From Clostridia bacterium (GTDB taxonomy: Bacteria > Bacillota > Clostridia > UMGS1883): a stretch of 33,386 nucleotides of DNA. Positions 8,014-15,863 of this stretch are shown here, one piece after another (position 1 is the first letter of the stretch; each line of letters starts with the position of its first letter). The position numbers and the translations under genes are program-made. The stretch covers positions 1 through 33,386 of the forward strand of contig JAFSGW010000086.1 in assembly GCA_017440585.1 (NCBI GenBank), written 5' to 3'. A model generated the notes under the pieces. That model worked only from the letters and a program-made list of their open reading frames with translations, was not told where the DNA came from and ran no database searches.

Positions 8014-8805
8014 ATGTTAAAGGAAACTAAAAAAATTGTTTGGTTTGGCGGACTTGCCCTTCTGATGATTTTAATTATTTCTGTTTTTACTTTTGCACCA
8101 AAAAAGGAAAAGGCTACCGAGGTAAACATTGCGGTTGATAAGAATACAAATATTGTAACAGACGGGGAATACATATTTTTCAATAATTCCGATGGCGATG
8201 TTATGACAATGCACGCTTTTGACGCAACAGCTGAAATCTGGGTTGAAGACAGGAAGGTTTTATCTGTATCCAATGACAATATTGTTTTAAAAAATAAAGA
8301 GGGATTGGTTGAGGTTTTCTCCAGAATAGAAAAAGGAATCGAGGAAACCTATGACATTGACAGCGATGCTGTTTATTGTACAAGCGGTGCAATTTATTAT
8401 ATAGATAATGAAACAAGATACATTATGCAGATTGACAGAAAGACAAAGGAAGAGGTTCTTTTTTTAGATACTGCCGTAAATGATATTCTGGTTTTTGGTA
8501 ACAGGCTTATTATAGCACCTGAGGAAAAGGGAAAGGGCATTGTTGTATTTGACTATGATTCGGGCAATGCAATGCAGCTTGCTTTGGAAAAAACAGTTGA
8601 AAAGCTTGCTTTTTCGGATCATATGGTTGTATACGCCGATACCAAGGATGTTGTAAGGAAGCTGAACTTGAACAGTGGCAGTGAGGTTGTGGTTAAGAAT
8701 GTTGAAACCGATGGACTTTGCTTCAGCAAGGGCGTATATTTCTACGTTGACAGAGTATGGGGCAAGTATAAGCTGGGAATAAACGATACTGATGCATTCA
8801 GATAA
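8014..8805 (+). CDS. Membrane-anchored beta-propeller-like protein (DUF5050-like)
   Basis: This 263-residue protein has a short cytoplasmic start, one transmembrane helix (about residues 8-27) and then an extracytoplasmic domain. That domain is made of repeated short beta strands with the pattern D-G-x-I-Y-Y/F-x-N (examples DGEYIFFNN, SGAIYYIDNETRYIMQIDRKT, KGVYFYVDR). This matches the propeller-like DUF5050 type found in many clostridial surface proteins; the assignment is by pattern only. The ATG at 8014 has a poorly placed Shine-Dalgarno (AAAGG at 7995-7999, 14 bases away), and a three-codon mini-ORF (8009-8020) overlaps the start. It lies 19 bases upstream of the rRNA methyltransferase gene and probably shares its transcript. 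No catalytic residues are recognisable and the function is unknown. Confidence 0.8.
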   Translation: MLKETKKIVWFGGLALLMILIISVFTFAPKKEKATEVNIAVDKNTNIVTDGEYIFFNNSDGDVMTMHAFDATAEIWVEDRKVLSVSNDNIVLKNKEGLVEVFSRIEKGIEETYDIDSDAVYCTSGAIYYIDNETRYIMQIDRKTKEEVLFLDTAVNDILVFGNRLIIAPEEKGKGIVVFDYDSGNAMQLALEKTVEKLAFSDHMVVYADTKDVVRKLNLNSGSEVVVKNVETDGLCFSKGVYFYVDRVWGKYKLGINDTDAFR

Positions 8806-8824
8806 AAGGAGCTTATAATTAATT

Positions 8825-9955
8825 ATGCAAAGATTACTTCTTACAGTGCCATGTCCTTTAGGGACAGAATCCATAACTGCACATCAGGTCAGACAGCTTG
8901 GCTATGAAACAACACAGGTTGTTGACGGCAGCGTTACCTTTGAGGGTGACGAGGAGGCAATAGCTCTTGCCAATATAAACCTTCGCAGCGGGGAGCGAGT
9001 GCTGATAAAAATGGGTGAGTTCAAGGCACTCAGCTTTACGGAGCTTTTTGATAACGTGAAAAAGCTTCCCTGGGAGAACTTTATAGGCAAAAACGATACC
9101 TTCCCCGTGAAGGGCTATTCCTTAAAATCCAAGCTTTTCAGCGTGCCCGACTGCCAGAGCATAATAAAAAAGGCTGTCGTGCAACGCCTTTCTGAAAAGT
9201 ACAATGTTTCCTGGTTTGAAGAAACGGGCCCGTTGTACAGAATACAGTTTTCCATAATGAAGGATATTGTAACCGTTTACATTGATACAACGGGTGCACC
9301 TCTTTATAAGAGAGGCTACCGTGCAGAGGGTGTGCTTGCCCCCTTGAGGGAAACACTTGCCTTTTCCATGATTGACATAAGCCGTTGGAGAGGGGACAGA
9401 CCCTTTATTGACCCCTTCTGCGGAAGCGGAACAATACCCGTTGAGGCAGCTTTATATGCCCTTAACATTGCACCGGGGATAAACCGCTCCTTTGAGTGCG
9501 AGAAGTGGGACATGTTTAAAAACGATACCTTTAAATATGCCCGTGAAGAAGCAAGGGACAACGAGGAACGAGACAATAAGATTGAAATTTACGGCTCGGA
9601 TATTGACCCGGATGCGGTTTCGCTTGCTATTTCCAATGCTAAAAAAGCAGGGGTTGCCGATAAAATACGGTTTTTTAAGGCAGACGTTAAGGATGTAAGG
9701 GCTTTTTCCGACAGAGGCATTGTAATGTGCAACCCGCCTTACGGTGAAAGACTTATGGATAAAAAGAGCGTAGAAAGGCTCTATGGTGTTATGGGAAGAA
9801 AGTTTGCCGAATATGAAAATGCCTCCAAGCTTATCCTTACCTCATATGAGGATTTTGAGAAGTTTTTCGGCAAAGGAGCAGACAAAAAGCGTAAGCTTTA
9901 TAATGGTATGCTTAAGTGCAATCTTTATATGTATTTTCCTGAAAAGAAGGGGTGA
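8825..9955 (+). CDS. THUMP-domain class I rRNA (guanine-N2) methyltransferase, RlmL/YpsC family
   Basis: This 376-residue protein is expected to transfer a methyl group from S-adenosylmethionine to a guanine of 23S rRNA (m2G, by family knowledge of RlmL and YpsC). An N-terminal ferredoxin-like and THUMP region (about 1-155) binds RNA. The Rossmann methyltransferase domain follows, with the SAM-binding motif DPFCGSGT at 196-203, an acidic motif IYGSDIDPDAV near 256-265, and the catalytic NPPYGERL at 303-310. Length is normal for the single-domain Gram-positive form, shorter than the fused enterobacterial RlmKL. AAAGGAG lies upstream of the ATG at 8825. It is probably co-transcribed with the membrane propeller protein 19 bases upstream. 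No terminator is visible after it. The exact modified base cannot be told from the sequence. Confidence 0.92.
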   Translation: MQRLLLTVPCPLGTESITAHQVRQLGYETTQVVDGSVTFEGDEEAIALANINLRSGERVLIKMGEFKALSFTELFDNVKKLPWENFIGKNDTFPVKGYSLKSKLFSVPDCQSIIKKAVVQRLSEKYNVSWFEETGPLYRIQFSIMKDIVTVYIDTTGAPLYKRGYRAEGVLAPLRETLAFSMIDISRWRGDRPFIDPFCGSGTIPVEAALYALNIAPGINRSFECEKWDMFKNDTFKYAREEARDNEERDNKIEIYGSDIDPDAVSLAISNAKKAGVADKIRFFKADVKDVRAFSDRGIVMCNPPYGERLMDKKSVERLYGVMGRKFAEYENASKLILTSYEDFEKFFGKGADKKRKLYNGMLKCNLYMYFPEKKG

Positions 9956-9982
9956 ATTTACAGTTTGTTCATGCTGCTTTCA

Positions 9983-10011
9983 TTGACAGGTAGTGCAAAA
10001 AAATGTATAAT
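9983..10011 (+). promoter_or_regulatory. Full-consensus sigma-A promoter
   Basis: TTGACA (9983-9988), exactly 17 bases, then TATAAT (10006-10011): both hexamers are perfect. Expected transcription start is near 10018, which falls inside or beside the ribosome binding site GGGAGG (10017-10022) of the next gene. Confidence 0.85.
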
Positions 10012-10029
10012 ACTGAGGGAGGTAATGCC

Positions 10030-10950
10030 ATGAAAAAGAAACTGTTAATTATATTGGGTGTGTTATATGCTCTGGTAATTGCGGCAGTGATTGCCTGCGT
10101 GATATATTTCTGGTCGTACATAAGTGCGGTTGACTGGAAGCTTATAAACCCTTCAAATATAAAGGCGTTATACCAGGGGCTTACAGAGTCTCCTGAGGTA
10201 ACTGCCGAAAGGAAGAAGCAGCTTGACAGCGAGCGCTCTGACAAGATAAAGGAATACATAAACCTTGAATTGAGAGAATATACAGAGGAAGAAAGAAGGC
10301 AGATTGAGTCGGGCGAAAAGTCGGAAACACAAATTTTAGCCCAGATCATAGCAGAGGCTACTGCAAAGAGTGAGGAGACACCCACCGAGGAGGCTACCGA
10401 AAAGACAGAAAAGCCCGTACAGAATGAGGAAAAGCCTCAGGAGAACAAACCCGAAGATGATAAGCCTCAGGAAAGCAAGCCTGCAGTTGAAGAGAAGCCG
10501 CAGGTAAATAAGCCTGCAGTTGAGGAAAAACCCCAGGACAATAAACCTCAGAAGGAAGAAAAACCCCAGGGTGAAACAGCAGAGCAGATTGTGGCAAGGC
10601 ATGTTTCCGAGCTGTATGCTATACAGAGCGATTTTGAAGGAAGAGTAATTGCTCTTGCATCAAGCGTTAAAAACTGGACAGCCGCATACCGCAATGCACA
10701 CCCCGGAATGACCTGGCGTGATGCAAAAATTGCCGCAGTGGAATACTTTTCGGGCACTGCATCGGCAATAGAAAAGGAATGCTATGCAAAGGTTGACGGC
10801 CAGATGGAAAAGCTTAAAAATGAGCTTAAGGCAATAGGAGCAGATACATCCATTGCATCAACAATAAAGTCTACTGCATATGCTGAAATGGAAGCAAAGA
10901 AGACACAGATTGTCCAGGAAGCATATACAAAGTTGAACAAAAAAGGATAA
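10030..10950 (+). CDS. Membrane-anchored protein with E/K/P-rich repeat linker, unknown function
   Basis: This is a 306-residue protein. I chose the ATG at 10030 because GGGAGG lies seven bases upstream; the in-frame ATG at 10003 lies inside the promoter spacer and cannot be translated from that promoter. One transmembrane helix (about 5-29) is followed by a charged helical region (about 55-112). Next comes a low-complexity linker (about 113-182) with repeats of EEKPQxNKP and PAVEEKPQ. A C-terminal domain of about 120 residues (from AEQIVARHVSEL) is helical and contains NAHPGMTWRDAKIAAVEYF. The architecture suggests an extracytoplasmic domain held away from the membrane, with the linker spanning the wall. 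I do not recognise the C-terminal domain. It has its own promoter and ends at a bidirectional terminator. Confidence 0.85.
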   Translation: MKKKLLIILGVLYALVIAAVIACVIYFWSYISAVDWKLINPSNIKALYQGLTESPEVTAERKKQLDSERSDKIKEYINLELREYTEEERRQIESGEKSETQILAQIIAEATAKSEETPTEEATEKTEKPVQNEEKPQENKPEDDKPQESKPAVEEKPQVNKPAVEEKPQDNKPQKEEKPQGETAEQIVARHVSELYAIQSDFEGRVIALASSVKNWTAAYRNAHPGMTWRDAKIAAVEYFSGTASAIEKECYAKVDGQMEKLKNELKAIGADTSIASTIKSTAYAEMEAKKTQIVQEAYTKLNKKG

Positions 10951-10953
10951 CAT

Positions 10954-10993
10954 AAAAAAGGCTGAAAGCACTTTAAATGCTTTCAGCTTTTTT
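10954..10993. terminator. Bidirectional rho-independent terminator between convergent genes
   Basis: A perfect 10-bp stem (GCTGAAAGCA at 10961-10970 with TGCTTTCAGC at 10978-10987) has an A-run before it and six T after it. It serves the plus-strand gene ending at 10950 and the minus-strand gene whose stop codon begins at 10993. Confidence 0.9.
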
Positions 10994-11703
10994 CAATTTA
11001 CGGGGATAAGATTTTCTTCCCAACAGAAAATTTCAAGTCTGTCGGAGCCTTCGTTAATATTAAGGCGGACATGGTTTCCATGTTTGACAAGATTGCCCTT
11101 ATAGGTTTTCACATCAGTCATATAACCGTTTTCATATGTGGCAATGAAGAGCTGTGTCGTACCCTTCGTAGAAGGTGCGAGGTTATTCCAGGAAAAAATG
11201 CGGATTTCAGTTCCGTCCTCCAAGGTTATTTTTAAAACACCGTTTTTCTTTTCAATGCCTCGACAAAGATACGTTTTAACATTTACCAGTGTATCGGAGG
11301 CATACTCTGCAATGCGAAAGTATCGGTTATATGAGGGTTGTGCTGTCATTGGAATGTAAAGCTCATCCACTGTAGTGCCGCTTTGGACAATTACCTTCCA
11401 GGTGCCCTCGGGCCACCGGTCAGAAAGAGCATCAGTGGGGATTGAATAGCCTTCTCTGAGCTCCTTGGCTGAAATAGTCATAATATACTTAGCGTAGCCG
11501 TAAAAGCCGGGTATGTCGGGATAATATAAGCCTATGTTGACATAGGCTATATTTGTCTTGCCATATATAACAAGGTCTTCGCCAAGAACATGTGTCGAGA
11601 AGGGGTAGGGGTCAATTGAAATATACTTCTCTGCAGCAGATACACCTACGGGAAAAGCGAGTATTAATATTATAAGAAATGTAATAATTTTTTTCATAAT
11701 CAT
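10993..11703 (-). CDS. Secreted protein with two Ig-like cap-type regions, unknown function
   Basis: This protein of about 236 residues has a signal peptide (MKKIITFLIILILAFPVGVSA). A beta-sandwich region follows (about 26-120; EDLVIYGKTNIAYVNIGLYYP, SDRWPEGTWKVIVQ) that looks like an Ig-type fold. The C-terminal half contains the motifs EIRIFSWNNLAPSTK, LFIATYENGYMTDVKTY and EIFCWEENLIPV, which resemble the C-terminal caps of the two large surface proteins in this window. The first ATG (11703) overlaps the mgtE stop as ATGA. The second ATG (11697) fits the weak upstream AGG better and starts a cleaner signal peptide, so the true start may be two codons in. It is translationally coupled to mgtE. 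No enzyme motif is seen. Confidence 0.8.
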   Translation of the reverse strand: MIMKKIITFLIILILAFPVGVSAAEKYISIDPYPFSTHVLGEDLVIYGKTNIAYVNIGLYYPDIPGFYGYAKYIMTISAKELREGYSIPTDALSDRWPEGTWKVIVQSGTTVDELYIPMTAQPSYNRYFRIAEYASDTLVNVKTYLCRGIEKKNGVLKITLEDGTEIRIFSWNNLAPSTKGTTQLFIATYENGYMTDVKTYKGNLVKHGNHVRLNINEGSDRLEIFCWEENLIPVN

Positions 11704-13115
11704 ATACCTAAAAATACTGTTGCCACGCGGAAATAAACAATCAGCGAGAGCACGTCTATTATTGAAGTGATGAAGGGGCTTGCCATAACGGCAGGGTCAA
11801 GCTTTATTGCCTGGGCAAGCATGGGAAGCACCGCGCCTACTATTTTTGCCGAAATAACCGTTATGAAAAGTGAAATACATATAACTGCATCCACCATAAG
11901 GGTTATATCGGGGTTCGAAAGAAGCATACGGTCCACAAGCCATATTTTTATAAAGCAGGCAACAGAAAGACACAAGCCGCAGAGTACGGCGGTGCGGATT
12001 TCCTTCCATACAACACGGAAAATATCGCCAAGCTTTAATTCGTCAAGGCTTAAGGCTCGGATAACAGTAACCGAGGACTGACTGCCCGAGTTGCCGCCCG
12101 TGCCCATCAGCATGGGAATAAATGCTATTAAAACTGCCTGGGAGGCAAGGGAGGACTCAAAGCCCGTTATTATCATGCCTGTAAAGGTGGCTGAAATCAT
12201 AAGCAGAAGAAGCCAGGGAATACGCGAGACGAAAAGTCCCCATGCACTCATTTTAAGATAGGGCTTTTCAGTAGGCGTGATAGCTGCCATCTTTTCAATA
12301 TCTTCCGTTGCCTCTTCCTGCAAAACGTCGATAGCATCGTCGATAGTAACAATGCCCACAAGGCGGTTTTCCTCGTCCACAACGGGAAGTGCCACAAAGT
12401 CATACTTCTGAAGGGCTGTAACAACGCTTTCGCGGTCGTCGGTGGTTTTGGCAACAATGACGTTTGTTTCCATTATTTCCTCAATTATTTTATCCGGTGA
12501 GGAGGTAAGGAGCATTCTTGCAGTTACAATACCTATAACAAGGCGGTTATTGTCCGTTACATAGCAGGTGTAGATGGTTTCCTTTTCAACGCCGCTGCGG
12601 CGGATAACTGCCAGCGCATCTGCAACTGTGAGAGCCGAGTTAAGGCGGACATATTCAGTTGTCATGATGCTTCCTGCACTGTCCTCGGGGTACTGTAGAA
12701 GCTCGTTTATAATATGCCTCGTTTCACTGTCGGTATTCCGTAAAATTCTCTTTACAACACCTGCAGGCATTTCCTCCAGAATGTCTACCGTATCGTCCAC
12801 ATAAAGCTCGTTGAAAACCTCACGGAGTTCAACATCGGAGAGGGTATGGATTAAATCCTCCTGCATGTCGGTATCGATTTCGACAAAGGTTTCGGCAGCT
12901 AAATCCTTAGGCAGAAGACGGAAGAAGATAGCTATCTTTTCCTCGGGAAGCTCAGGCATGATAAGTGCGATGTCGGCAGGATTCATTTCCGATATAAGTG
13001 CCTTAAGCTCGGAAAATTTACGCTCCGTAAGCATTTCGGTAATTTTTTCCGTAATATCCGTTTCTTCGATGATATCTGTTTCAATGTGCATAATTTCAGA
13101 TTCAACATGCTGCAT
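11700..13115 (-). CDS. mgtE: MgtE-family magnesium transporter
   Basis: This 471-residue inner-membrane channel for Mg2+ has the usual MgtE plan. A cytoplasmic N-domain of helical repeats (about 20-130; EMPAGVVKRILR) leads to a tandem CBS pair (about 135-260; SIMTTEYVRL, LVGIVTIDDAIDVL). A linker helix follows, then about five transmembrane segments (about 285-471). The pore motif GTGGNSGSQSSVTVIRAL and the later KLDPAVMASPFITSIIDVLSL match the conserved Mg2+ path of the family, including the conserved Asp. I chose the ATG at 13115 because AAAGGTGGG lies just upstream; a longer in-frame version would begin inside the -35 box. The leader is only about 25 nt, so no M-box riboswitch fits. It is followed by a secreted protein whose start overlaps the stop. 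Confidence 0.95.
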   Translation of the reverse strand: MQHVESEIMHIETDIIEETDITEKITEMLTERKFSELKALISEMNPADIALIMPELPEEKIAIFFRLLPKDLAAETFVEIDTDMQEDLIHTLSDVELREVFNELYVDDTVDILEEMPAGVVKRILRNTDSETRHIINELLQYPEDSAGSIMTTEYVRLNSALTVADALAVIRRSGVEKETIYTCYVTDNNRLVIGIVTARMLLTSSPDKIIEEIMETNVIVAKTTDDRESVVTALQKYDFVALPVVDEENRLVGIVTIDDAIDVLQEEATEDIEKMAAITPTEKPYLKMSAWGLFVSRIPWLLLLMISATFTGMIITGFESSLASQAVLIAFIPMLMGTGGNSGSQSSVTVIRALSLDELKLGDIFRVVWKEIRTAVLCGLCLSVACFIKIWLVDRMLLSNPDITLMVDAVICISLFITVISAKIVGAVLPMLAQAIKLDPAVMASPFITSIIDVLSLIVYFRVATVFLGI

Positions 13116-13146
13116 ATAAATCCCACCTTTCCGCATAGATAAGTAC

Positions 13147-13175
13147 ATTTTATCATATTTATTCCCGAATGTCAA
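13147..13175 (-). promoter_or_regulatory. Sigma-A promoter for mgtE
   Basis: On the minus strand, TTGACA (13170-13175), 17 bases, then TAAAAT (13147-13152). The -35 element sits 12 bp from the -35 of the divergent operon promoter. Confidence 0.8.
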
Positions 13176-13187
13176 AAAATAATGTTG

Positions 13188-13216
13188 TTGAAATGTTTGT
13201 TTTTTAGTGGTATTAT
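13188..13216 (+). promoter_or_regulatory. Sigma-A promoter for the seven-gene sulfur/methyl-cycle operon
   Basis: TTGAAA (13188-13193), 17 bases, then TATTAT (13211-13216). An overlapping TATAAT at 13216-13221 would need a 22-base spacer. No terminator or second good promoter is seen until after 19911. Confidence 0.65.
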
Positions 13217-13247
13217 ATAATAAGATACTTATGTGGAGGCGAAGCGT

Positions 13248-13553
13248 GTGAACAGCGAAAAGAAAAAGCTTGGCGTTTTTGGTAAAATTGTTATTGCAGA
13301 ATGTATTGTTCTTTTATTGTGTGCCGTAATTTTAAGGCTTGGTGTGTTTCCTTATCTTGCTCATGGCGGCATGAAGCATGTTGTTCTGGCAACACATACC
13401 TTTATGATTGGGCTTACGGCAACCTTGTTTTCACTTTTTGCAATAGTTTTCTGCAGAAAGTGGAAGAGCCACAAAAAGTATGTTATTCTGCCTGCGGTAT
13501 TTATGGTATTCGGTTACATATTGCTTATGCTGGCAAACGAAATAAACTTCTGA
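13248..13553 (+). CDS. Small three-helix membrane protein, unknown
   Basis: This 101-residue protein starts at GTG 13248, chosen because TGGAGG (13234-13239) lies eight bases upstream; a GTG 15 bases earlier overlaps that site. It has a Lys-rich N-terminus and three hydrophobic segments of about 20 residues (KIVIAECIVLLLCAVILRLG, VLATHTFMIGLTATLFSLFA, YVILPAVFMVFGYILLMLAN) separated by basic loops. It is the first gene of the operon, 13 bases before the cysteine desulfurase. I do not recognise the family and see no metal, heme or catalytic motif. Position at the head of the transcript may be conserved context or chance. Confidence 0.75.
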   Translation: MNSEKKKLGVFGKIVIAECIVLLLCAVILRLGVFPYLAHGGMKHVVLATHTFMIGLTATLFSLFAIVFCRKWKSHKKYVILPAVFMVFGYILLMLANEINF

Positions 13554-13566
13554 TGGAGAATTGATT

Positions 13567-14679
13567 ATGATATATCTTGACAACAGTGCCACAACACGGG
13601 TGGCACCTGAAGTAATTGATGTAATGACAGATCGCATGAAAAACACCTGGGGCAACCCTTCGAGCACCCATCTGGTGGGAAGGGAAGCCGGGAAAATGTT
13701 GAAGGAAGCCAGGAAGAAGGTTTCTGAATACCTTGGCGTGAGTGAAGGGGAAATATACTTCACCTCCGGCGGTACGGAAAGCGATAACATTGCCATACTG
13801 GGTGGTGCAAACATAAAAAAGGGTAAAAGGATTGTTACAACCCTTATTGAGCACGATGCAGTTCTGAAAACGATGGATTATCTTGAAGCAATGGGCTTTG
13901 AGGTTGTAAAAGTTGCACCTGAGGCAGACGGCAGTATTGACCCTTACAAGGTTATTGATGCGGTAGACGATAAAACCGTGCTTGTGAGTGTGATGCACGT
14001 AAACAACGAAACAGGTGCAATTATTGATATTGAAAAAATTGCAAAGGGTGCAAAGGCGAAAAATGCCCGTGTAATGGTGCACACAGATGCGGTACAGTCC
14101 TTTGGGCATATTGAAACAAAGCCTTACAAAATGGGCGTGGATATGATGAGTGTAAGCAGTCACAAAATACACGGACCAAAGGGCGTAGGTGTGCTTTTTA
14201 TAAAAAGCGGTATAAATGATTTGAAGAAGAGCGTTTTCGGCGGTGGGCAGGAAAAGGATATACGCCCCGGCACGGAAAACAGCTTTGCCATAGCAGGCTT
14301 CGGGAAGGCTGTTGAAATGATTGACCTTGCCGAAAATGAGAGGATAGCCCGCCTTCGTGAAAAAATGAAGAATGAGCTTCTTGGTTTGGGAAGGGTGCAT
14401 TATAACGGCTGTGAAAACTCCTCCTGCTATATTTTAAATATGTCCTTTGAAGGGGTGCGGAGCGAGGTTATGCTCAATGCACTTGACTCTAAAGGCATAT
14501 GTGTGTCAAGTGCTTCGGCATGTGCAGGAGGTAAGCACAAGAGCTATGTTTTAGCGGCGATGAAGGCGAAATTTGCCGACAATGCTGTGCGCTTCAGCTT
14601 TTCAAGGTACACAACAGAGGAAGAAATTGATAAAACGATAGATGCGATAAAAGAAATAATCAGATTGTTCAGGAGATAA
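13567..14679 (+). CDS. Cysteine desulfurase (NifS/IscS family), partner of ThiI
   Basis: This 370-residue PLP enzyme takes sulfur from cysteine as a persulfide and gives alanine. Seen: N-terminal IYLDNSATTR; catalytic-His motif IEHDAV (His96); HVNNETG near 144-150; aspartate in HTDAVQ; PLP lysine in SSHKIHGPKG (Lys200); RPGTEN near 233-238; persulfide cysteine in SSASACAGG (Cys319). The ATG at 13567 is preferred over the in-frame TTG at 13561 because GGAG lies eight bases upstream of it. thiI begins four bases after the stop. This fits the known arrangement in which a dedicated desulfurase (as NifZ in Bacillus) feeds ThiI, so the likely role is tRNA 4-thiouridine formation. A role in Fe-S assembly cannot be excluded; no iscU-like gene is adjacent. 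Confidence 0.93.
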   Translation: MIYLDNSATTRVAPEVIDVMTDRMKNTWGNPSSTHLVGREAGKMLKEARKKVSEYLGVSEGEIYFTSGGTESDNIAILGGANIKKGKRIVTTLIEHDAVLKTMDYLEAMGFEVVKVAPEADGSIDPYKVIDAVDDKTVLVSVMHVNNETGAIIDIEKIAKGAKAKNARVMVHTDAVQSFGHIETKPYKMGVDMMSVSSHKIHGPKGVGVLFIKSGINDLKKSVFGGGQEKDIRPGTENSFAIAGFGKAVEMIDLAENERIARLREKMKNELLGLGRVHYNGCENSSCYILNMSFEGVRSEVMLNALDSKGICVSSASACAGGKHKSYVLAAMKAKFADNAVRFSFSRYTTEEEIDKTIDAIKEIIRLFRR

Positions 14680-14683
14680 AGCT

Positions 14684-15862
14684 ATGAGAGAAATTTTATT
14701 GGTTAAATACGGTGAAATTATACTTAAGGGTTTAAACCGTAATAAATTTGAAGACATGCTTGTGGGAAACATACGCCGTGCGGCAGGTGATGAATGGATT
14801 GCCTCTGTTAAAAAGAGCCAGGCAATTATTTACATTACCCCCTGCGAGGGAAGAGATATTGATGCCCTGGCAACACGTATTTCCAAGGTTTTCGGTATTG
14901 TTTCCATAACGAGAGCAGGCGTTTTTGAAAAGGATATGGATACAATACTGGAAAAGGGCAGTGAATACCTTGCTCCATTTATGGAAAACGTTAAGACCTT
15001 TAAGGTGGAAGCTAAGAGAAGCGATAAGAAGTTCCCTTACAATTCACCTGAAATTTCACGCCTCATGGGTGGTGCAATTTTGTCAAGGTGCCACCGTCTT
15101 AAGGTTAACGTAAATGCTCCCGATGCTTTGGTAAGGGTTGAAATACGTGACAAGGAAGCATATGTTTTCTCCGACAGTGCAGTTATAAAGGGTCATGGAG
15201 GTATGCCCGTGAGAAGTAACGGCAGAGCAACCCTTTTAATTTCAGGCGGTATTGACTCGCCCGTTGCAGGCTATATGATGGCAAAACGCGGCGTTGAGCT
15301 GGAAGCGGTGCACTTTACATCGCCTCCTTACACAAGTGAGCTTGCAAAGGAAAAGGTTGTAAACTTAGCAAAGATTATTGCTCAGTACACAGGCGGCTTC
15401 ACAATGTATGTTGTGCCCTTTACAGAGCAGCAACTTGCAATACGTGACAATTGCCCTGAGGAGCACCTTACCATTATTATGCGCAGAATGATGATGAAGG
15501 TTACAGAAAGAATTGCAAAGAAGAATAAATCCATGGCATTAATTACCGGTGAGAGCTTAGGTCAGGTTGCAAGCCAGACCATTGAGGCACTCTCCGTTAC
15601 AAATGCATCTACGGAAATGAACGTTTTAAGACCTCTTATAGGTATGGACAAGGAGGAAATTATTCAGATTGCCAGAAAGATAGGCACCTTTGAAACCTCC
15701 ATTCTTCCTTATGAGGATTGCTGTACTGTATTTGTGCCCAAGCATCCCACAACAAAGCCCAAGCTTGAGAATATTTTAAAGAGCGAAAGCAAGCTTGATA
15801 TGGATTACTGGGTAGAAAAAGCTTTAGAGGATACAGAGTGGATAAGAATTGAGGCTGAGTAA
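14684..15862 (+). CDS. thiI: tRNA 4-thiouridine synthase ThiI (short form)
   Basis: This 392-residue enzyme adenylates U8 of tRNA and replaces oxygen with sulfur, giving s4U; in some bacteria it also serves thiamine synthesis. Domains: N-terminal ferredoxin-like plus THUMP region (about 1-165), then the PP-loop ATPase with SGGIDS at 187-192 (LLISGGIDSPVAGYMMAKRG). Family sequence GESLGQVASQTIEAL follows, then the C-terminal DCCTVFVPKHP. The protein ends without a rhodanese domain, so the sulfur must come from another protein or route. That agrees with the cysteine desulfurase directly upstream. It starts four bases after that gene and ends one base before cinA. Confidence 0.95.
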   Translation: MREILLVKYGEIILKGLNRNKFEDMLVGNIRRAAGDEWIASVKKSQAIIYITPCEGRDIDALATRISKVFGIVSITRAGVFEKDMDTILEKGSEYLAPFMENVKTFKVEAKRSDKKFPYNSPEISRLMGGAILSRCHRLKVNVNAPDALVRVEIRDKEAYVFSDSAVIKGHGGMPVRSNGRATLLISGGIDSPVAGYMMAKRGVELEAVHFTSPPYTSELAKEKVVNLAKIIAQYTGGFTMYVVPFTEQQLAIRDNCPEEHLTIIMRRMMMKVTERIAKKNKSMALITGESLGQVASQTIEALSVTNASTEMNVLRPLIGMDKEEIIQIARKIGTFETSILPYEDCCTVFVPKHPTTKPKLENILKSESKLDMDYWVEKALEDTEWIRIEAE

Positions 15863-15863
15863 T

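Noticed and set aside
10003-10029. ATG at 10003 as the start of the E/K/P-linker protein
   Set aside because: It lies in the spacer just before the -10 box, so it is not in the transcript. The GGGAGG-preceded ATG at 10030 begins the membrane helix.
10410-10575. Direct repeats resembling a CRISPR-like array
   Set aside because: The repeats are short, in frame and encode EEKPQ/NKP units of a protein linker; there are no spacers of constant length.
13113-13175. Longer mgtE start 20 codons upstream
   Set aside because: It would begin inside the -35 box of the promoter; the ATG at 13115 has AAAGGTGGG directly upstream.
13116-13247. M-box or other riboswitch upstream of mgtE
   Set aside because: The predicted leader is about 25 nt and the rest of the gap is taken by two divergent promoters; no room for the fold.
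13525-14400. 291-codon minus-strand frame over the cysteine desulfurase
   Set aside because: It is a shadow of a gene with all catalytic residues in place and has no start site signals.
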